8,260 nt of DNA from Oscillospiraceae bacterium. Its GTDB lineage: Bacteria > Bacillota > Clostridia > Oscillospirales > Oscillospiraceae. Positions within the stretch are counted from its first letter, which is position 1, and the number at the start of each line of letters is the position of its first letter. This document shows positions 5,767 through 8,260 of this stretch, piece by piece. The position numbers were made by a program, and so were the translations under genes. The stretch lies in assembly GCA_016287555.1 (NCBI GenBank), contig JAEFAK010000073.1:1-8260 (forward strand), written 5' to 3'. A model generated the notes under the pieces. That model was not told where the DNA came from. It did no database searches and saw only the letters and a program-made list of their open reading frames with translations.

Positions 5767-8013
5767 TCAAGTCTCCTCTATGGTGAGCTGGTCCTCGCCG
5801 CGGTCCTCCGGCTTCAGAAGCGCGCCTGCGGCGGGAAGCTTGCGGACTCTGTACCTGCTGTGATTGACTATGCCGGACTTTTCGACATCGACGGCGTCCG
5901 TTACTTTGGCTTTTCCCTTGAGCGACATGACGGAAACGCCCTGAGACGAGCGCGTCGTCTTCGGCGAGAGCAGCGAAGTGCTGAATATGAGAGCGCGGCC
6001 GTCGCTTGTAAAGACGCACATCTCTTTTTCTTTCTTGAAGTCCGTCATTGCGGCCAGCGGCGATCTGTCGGAATACGCCGCTGTCAGCCTGCGGCGGTTC
6101 GTCTTCGTCTCATATCCCGCGAGCGGGACGCGGGCTGCCTTGCCGTTTTCAAAGAAGAAAAGCAAACTGCCGGAATAGTCGCCGGGTACGGTCATCCAGA
6201 CGACGCTTTCGCCCTCGTCCATATTCAGCGTCGCCGGCAGATAAGTTCCGAGCGAAGAGGCCTTCGTGTCCTCAAAGTCGCTCACGCGGGCCTTGTAGAC
6301 CTGCGCCTTGTCCGTAAAGACGAGAAGCTCGCTGCGGTTGGAGGCCTCAACGGAGATCCGGAGCTCGTCCTCTTCCTTGTATTTCTGCTCGCCGCCCATG
6401 CGCAGAGAAAGCGGCGTTATCTTCTTGAAATAGCCGTGGCGCGAGAGGAAAAGCGTCACCGGATAATCCTCAATGTGCTCGTCAGGCTTATACTCCGTGA
6501 GCTCATCCTCCATGACGATGGTCGTCTTTCGGGGTGTCCCGTATTTCTTCGCGACGTCCTTCAGCTCGTCGGATATGATGCGCTTGATGCGCGCCTGACT
6601 GTTGGTTATATCCTTGAGGTCGGCGATCTCCTCGGAAAGAGAATCTATCTCGTCCGTTCTCTTGAGGATGTATTCCCTGTTGATATTGCGGAGCTTTATC
6701 TCCGCGACGTATTCTGCCTGCTCCTCGTCGATGCCGAAGCCTATCATAAGATTGGGGACGACCTCGGACTCGGATTCCGTATTGCGGATAATGGATATGG
6801 CCTTGTCTATATCCAGAAGGATCTTCTTCATGCCTTCGAGCAGATGAAGCTTTTTGGACTTGATCTGAAGATCGTACCAAACGCGGCGTCTCACGCACTG
6901 GATGCGCCACGCGACCCACTCGTCAAGGATCTCGCGTACGCCCAGAACGCGCGGCGTGCCGGCGATCAGGATATTGAAATTGCAGGAAAACGTGTCTGTG
7001 AGCGGCGTCATGCTCATCAGCTTCTGCATGAGCTTATCCGGGTCCGTTCCGCGCTTGAGGTCTATGGCTATCTTGAGGCCTCCGAGATCCGTCTCGTCTC
7101 GTATGTCGCTTATCTCGCGGACCTTTCCTGTCTTTATGAGTTCGGCCGACTTGTCGATTATGGCCTCGACTGTCGTACCGTAGGGTATTTCATAGACCTC
7201 GATGAGGTTGGCTTCTTTTATATAGCGCCACTTTGCGCGAAGGCGGACGCCTCCCCTGCCCGTAGCGTAAAGCTCGGCAAGCGCGTCCCTGTTATATATC
7301 AGCTCGCCGCCTCCGGGAAAATCAGGGGCGATGAGGTACTCGAGCAGATCGCAGTCCGGATCCTTGATATACTGTATCGCCGCCTCGCAGGTCTCGGCAA
7401 GGTTGAAGCCGCATATCTGGCTCGCCATACCGACGGCGATGCCGAGGTTGGACGAAACGAGGATGTTCGGGAACGAAGTCGGAAGGAGCATCGGCTCCTT
7501 CATGCTGCCGTCGTAGTTGTCGGTGAAGTCGACGGTATCCTTGTCGATATCACGGAAAAGCTCGGCGCAGATAGGCGCCAGCTTGGCCTCCGTGTAACGA
7601 GATGCGGCGTATGCCATATCGCGCGAGTAAGCCTTGCCGAAAGAGCCCTTGGAATCAACAAAGGGCGCGTTCAGCGCTTCGTTGCCCTTGCTCAGGCGCA
7701 CCATGGTCTCGTAGATGGCCGCGTCGCCGTGCGGATTGAGACGCATGGTCTGACCGACGATATTTGCCGACTTCGTGCGCGCTCCGTTAAGAAGCCCCAT
7801 TTTGTACATCGTGTAAAGGAGCTTTCTGTGGGAGGGCTTGAAGCCGTCTATCTCCGGAATAGCCCGCGAGACGATAACGCTCATGGCATAGGGCATATAG
7901 TTTGTCTCGAGCGTCTCGGTTATGGGCTGCTCTACTGTCTCCGCGCGGAGGCCGACGACATTCTCGGCGCTCAGCGGAGCGACTTTTTCTTCCGTTTTCT
8001 TTTTGCGGGGCAT
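5767..8013 (-). CDS. parC: DNA topoisomerase IV / gyrase-type subunit A (ParC-like)
   Basis: This 748-aa subunit performs DNA breakage and rejoining in the A2B2 type IIA topoisomerase. It opens with a lysine-rich tail. The winged-helix/tower core runs from about 35 to 370 and includes IDGFKPSHRK (55-64), HGDAAIYE (95-102), the catalytic Tyr140 preceded by Arg139 (ASRYTEA), and GIAVGM (191-196), whose Ile192 matches the DNA-bending isoleucine of E. coli GyrA. A coiled-coil arm and tip span about 370-490. The C-terminal beta-pinwheel (about 510-735) is short and degenerate and shows no GyrA box (QRRGGKG-type). With its divergent core motifs this favours ParC over GyrA. Ala98 stands where E. coli GyrA has Ser83, and Glu102 where it has Asp87. 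AAAGGA 8 bases before the ATG supports the start. It lies 16 bases after the parE stop and 3 bases before yitT. The subunit A call is certain; the ParC label is likely but would need comparison with the genome's gyrA. Confidence 0.93.
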   Translation of the reverse strand: MPRKKKTEEKVAPLSAENVVGLRAETVEQPITETLETNYMPYAMSVIVSRAIPEIDGFKPSHRKLLYTMYKMGLLNGARTKSANIVGQTMRLNPHGDAAIYETMVRLSKGNEALNAPFVDSKGSFGKAYSRDMAYAASRYTEAKLAPICAELFRDIDKDTVDFTDNYDGSMKEPMLLPTSFPNILVSSNLGIAVGMASQICGFNLAETCEAAIQYIKDPDCDLLEYLIAPDFPGGGELIYNRDALAELYATGRGGVRLRAKWRYIKEANLIEVYEIPYGTTVEAIIDKSAELIKTGKVREISDIRDETDLGGLKIAIDLKRGTDPDKLMQKLMSMTPLTDTFSCNFNILIAGTPRVLGVREILDEWVAWRIQCVRRRVWYDLQIKSKKLHLLEGMKKILLDIDKAISIIRNTESESEVVPNLMIGFGIDEEQAEYVAEIKLRNINREYILKRTDEIDSLSEEIADLKDITNSQARIKRIISDELKDVAKKYGTPRKTTIVMEDELTEYKPDEHIEDYPVTLFLSRHGYFKKITPLSLRMGGEQKYKEEDELRISVEASNRSELLVFTDKAQVYKARVSDFEDTKASSLGTYLPATLNMDEGESVVWMTVPGDYSGSLLFFFENGKAARVPLAGYETKTNRRRLTAAYSDRSPLAAMTDFKKEKEMCVFTSDGRALIFSTSLLSPKTTRSSQGVSVMSLKGKAKVTDAVDVEKSGIVNHSRYRVRKLPAAGALLKPEDRGEDQLTIEET
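5773..5779 (-). promoter_or_regulatory. Ribosome binding site of the yitT-like gene, inside the parC 3' end
   Basis: AGAGGAG lies 9 bases before the ATG at 5763 and within the last codons of parC. It fixes the start and shows that the two genes are packed into one message. Confidence 0.7.
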
Positions 8014-8021
8014 CTTCTCAG

Positions 8022-8027
8022 TCCTTT
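8022..8027 (-). promoter_or_regulatory. Ribosome binding site of parC
   Basis: AAAGGA lies 8 bases upstream of the ATG at 8013, in the 16-base gap after the parE stop. No other good Shine-Dalgarno is near, so the Met at 8013 is the preferred start. Confidence 0.65.
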
Positions 8028-8029
8028 AC

Positions 8030-8260
8030 TCAGGAAATGTCGGCCAGATCCAGATATTTATATCCGTTGTCGGCAATATGCTGCTTGCGGGCGGCCAGGT
8101 TGTCACCGAGGAGCATATCGAAGGCGATGAAAGTCGATTCGGCGTCCTCCGGCGTGATCTTGATGAGGCGGCGCGTATCGGGATTCATCGTCGTAAGCGC
8201 CATCATCTCGGGATCGTTCTCACCGAGTCCCTTGGAGCGGTTTATTGTCGGCTTCGCGTC
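8030..8260 (-). CDS. parE: DNA topoisomerase IV / gyrase-type subunit B (ParE-like), C-terminal 76 residues only
   Basis: Only the end of this ATPase/TOPRIM subunit is in the window; the rest lies beyond the right edge. Translating the - strand from 8260 gives 76 residues and a TGA at 8032-8030. Seen: the conserved KGLGE motif of the TOPRIM/tail region, here in the form RSKGLGENDPEMM rather than the usual RYKGLGEM. It is followed by LTTMNPDTRRLIKI (matching the TTMxPxTR signature of GyrB/ParE), an acidic helix, and the closing LLGDNLAARK segment (usual form LMGxxVxxRR). The tail ends in LADIS. With ParC it forms the heterotetramer that passes one DNA duplex through another using ATP. The direct adjacency to a ParC-like subunit, and the Ser in place of Tyr before KGLGE, point to the ParE-type paralogue seen in Clostridia. 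Identity as a type IIA subunit B is very secure. Confidence 0.9.
   Translation of the reverse strand, partial: DAKPTINRSKGLGENDPEMMALTTMNPDTRRLIKITPEDAESTFIAFDMLLGDNLAARKQHIADNGYKYLDLADIS

Larger units (their letters stand above)
1179..8260 (-). other. Probable six-gene operon parE-parC-yitT-lipoprotein-lipoprotein-flavoprotein
   Basis: All six genes run on the - strand, with junctions of +16, +3, -4, +37 and -8 (or +1) bases and no internal terminator hairpin that I can see. The only strong terminator is at the downstream end (1138-1168). The promoter must lie outside the window or inside a coding region. An internal promoter in the 37-base gap (3676-3712) cannot be excluded. Confidence 0.7.

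Noticed and set aside
5767..8013. Naming this gene gyrA
   Set aside because: No GyrA box is visible in the C-terminal domain, the core motifs are divergent, and the gene is not in a recF/gyrB origin context within the window. ParC is preferred, though the family is shared.
5860..8130. Long + strand open frame as a real antisense gene
   Set aside because: It lies in codon register with parC, has Arg/Leu/Ala/Val/Asp-rich low-information composition, matches no known family and is explained by absence of TTA, CTA and TCA codons in parC.
1..8260. Mobile element, CRISPR array, riboswitch or tRNA/rRNA gene
   Set aside because: I saw no transposase or integrase motifs, no repeat-spacer pattern and no RNA gene hallmarks. 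Coding sequence fills almost the whole window, and the largest gaps are about 50 and 37 bases.

Overview
The window looks like chromosomal DNA of an anaerobic, low-to-mid GC Firmicute of the class Clostridia, or a gut relative. The grounds are a divergent ParE/ParC pair of clostridial style, a YitT protein, lipoproteins with Pro/Thr-rich wall linkers, and GGAG-type ribosome binding sites. The genus cannot be named from this sequence. Nothing mobile, no CRISPR array, and no rRNA or tRNA gene was found.

Layout. On the + strand, the left edge (1-1127) carries one major facilitator transporter that has lost its N-terminus to the window boundary. It ends in three tandem TAA codons, followed by a strong hairpin terminator (1138-1168). 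Everything from 1179 to 8260 is on the - strand and reads as one tightly packed gene series. In transcription order it is: the ParE C-terminus (cut by the right edge), parC, a yitT-like membrane protein, a lipoprotein with a degenerate transglutaminase-like domain, a second lipoprotein with a Pro/Thr linker, and a thioredoxin-reductase-like flavoprotein. The junctions are +16, +3, -4 (ATGA), +37 and -8 or +1 bases. This is very probably one operon whose promoter lies beyond 8260. It converges on the transporter, and both appear to share the hairpin.

How the genes may work together. ParE and ParC form the type IIA topoisomerase heterotetramer that decatenates and relaxes DNA. The downstream genes have envelope or redox roles with no known link to topoisomerase, so co-transcription may be only an organisational matter. 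Three proteins deserve a second look. The transglutaminase-like lipoprotein has Ser and Phe where the family has catalytic Cys and His, so it is probably a pseudoenzyme. The flavoprotein keeps the thioredoxin reductase CATC disulfide but lacks the usual NADPH-phosphate arginine motif and has a second CxxC in its FAD-binding signature. ParC has Ala in place of the classic quinolone-contact serine. I see no clear new multi-gene system such as a defence island. The novelty, if any, is in the two lipoproteins and the reductase.
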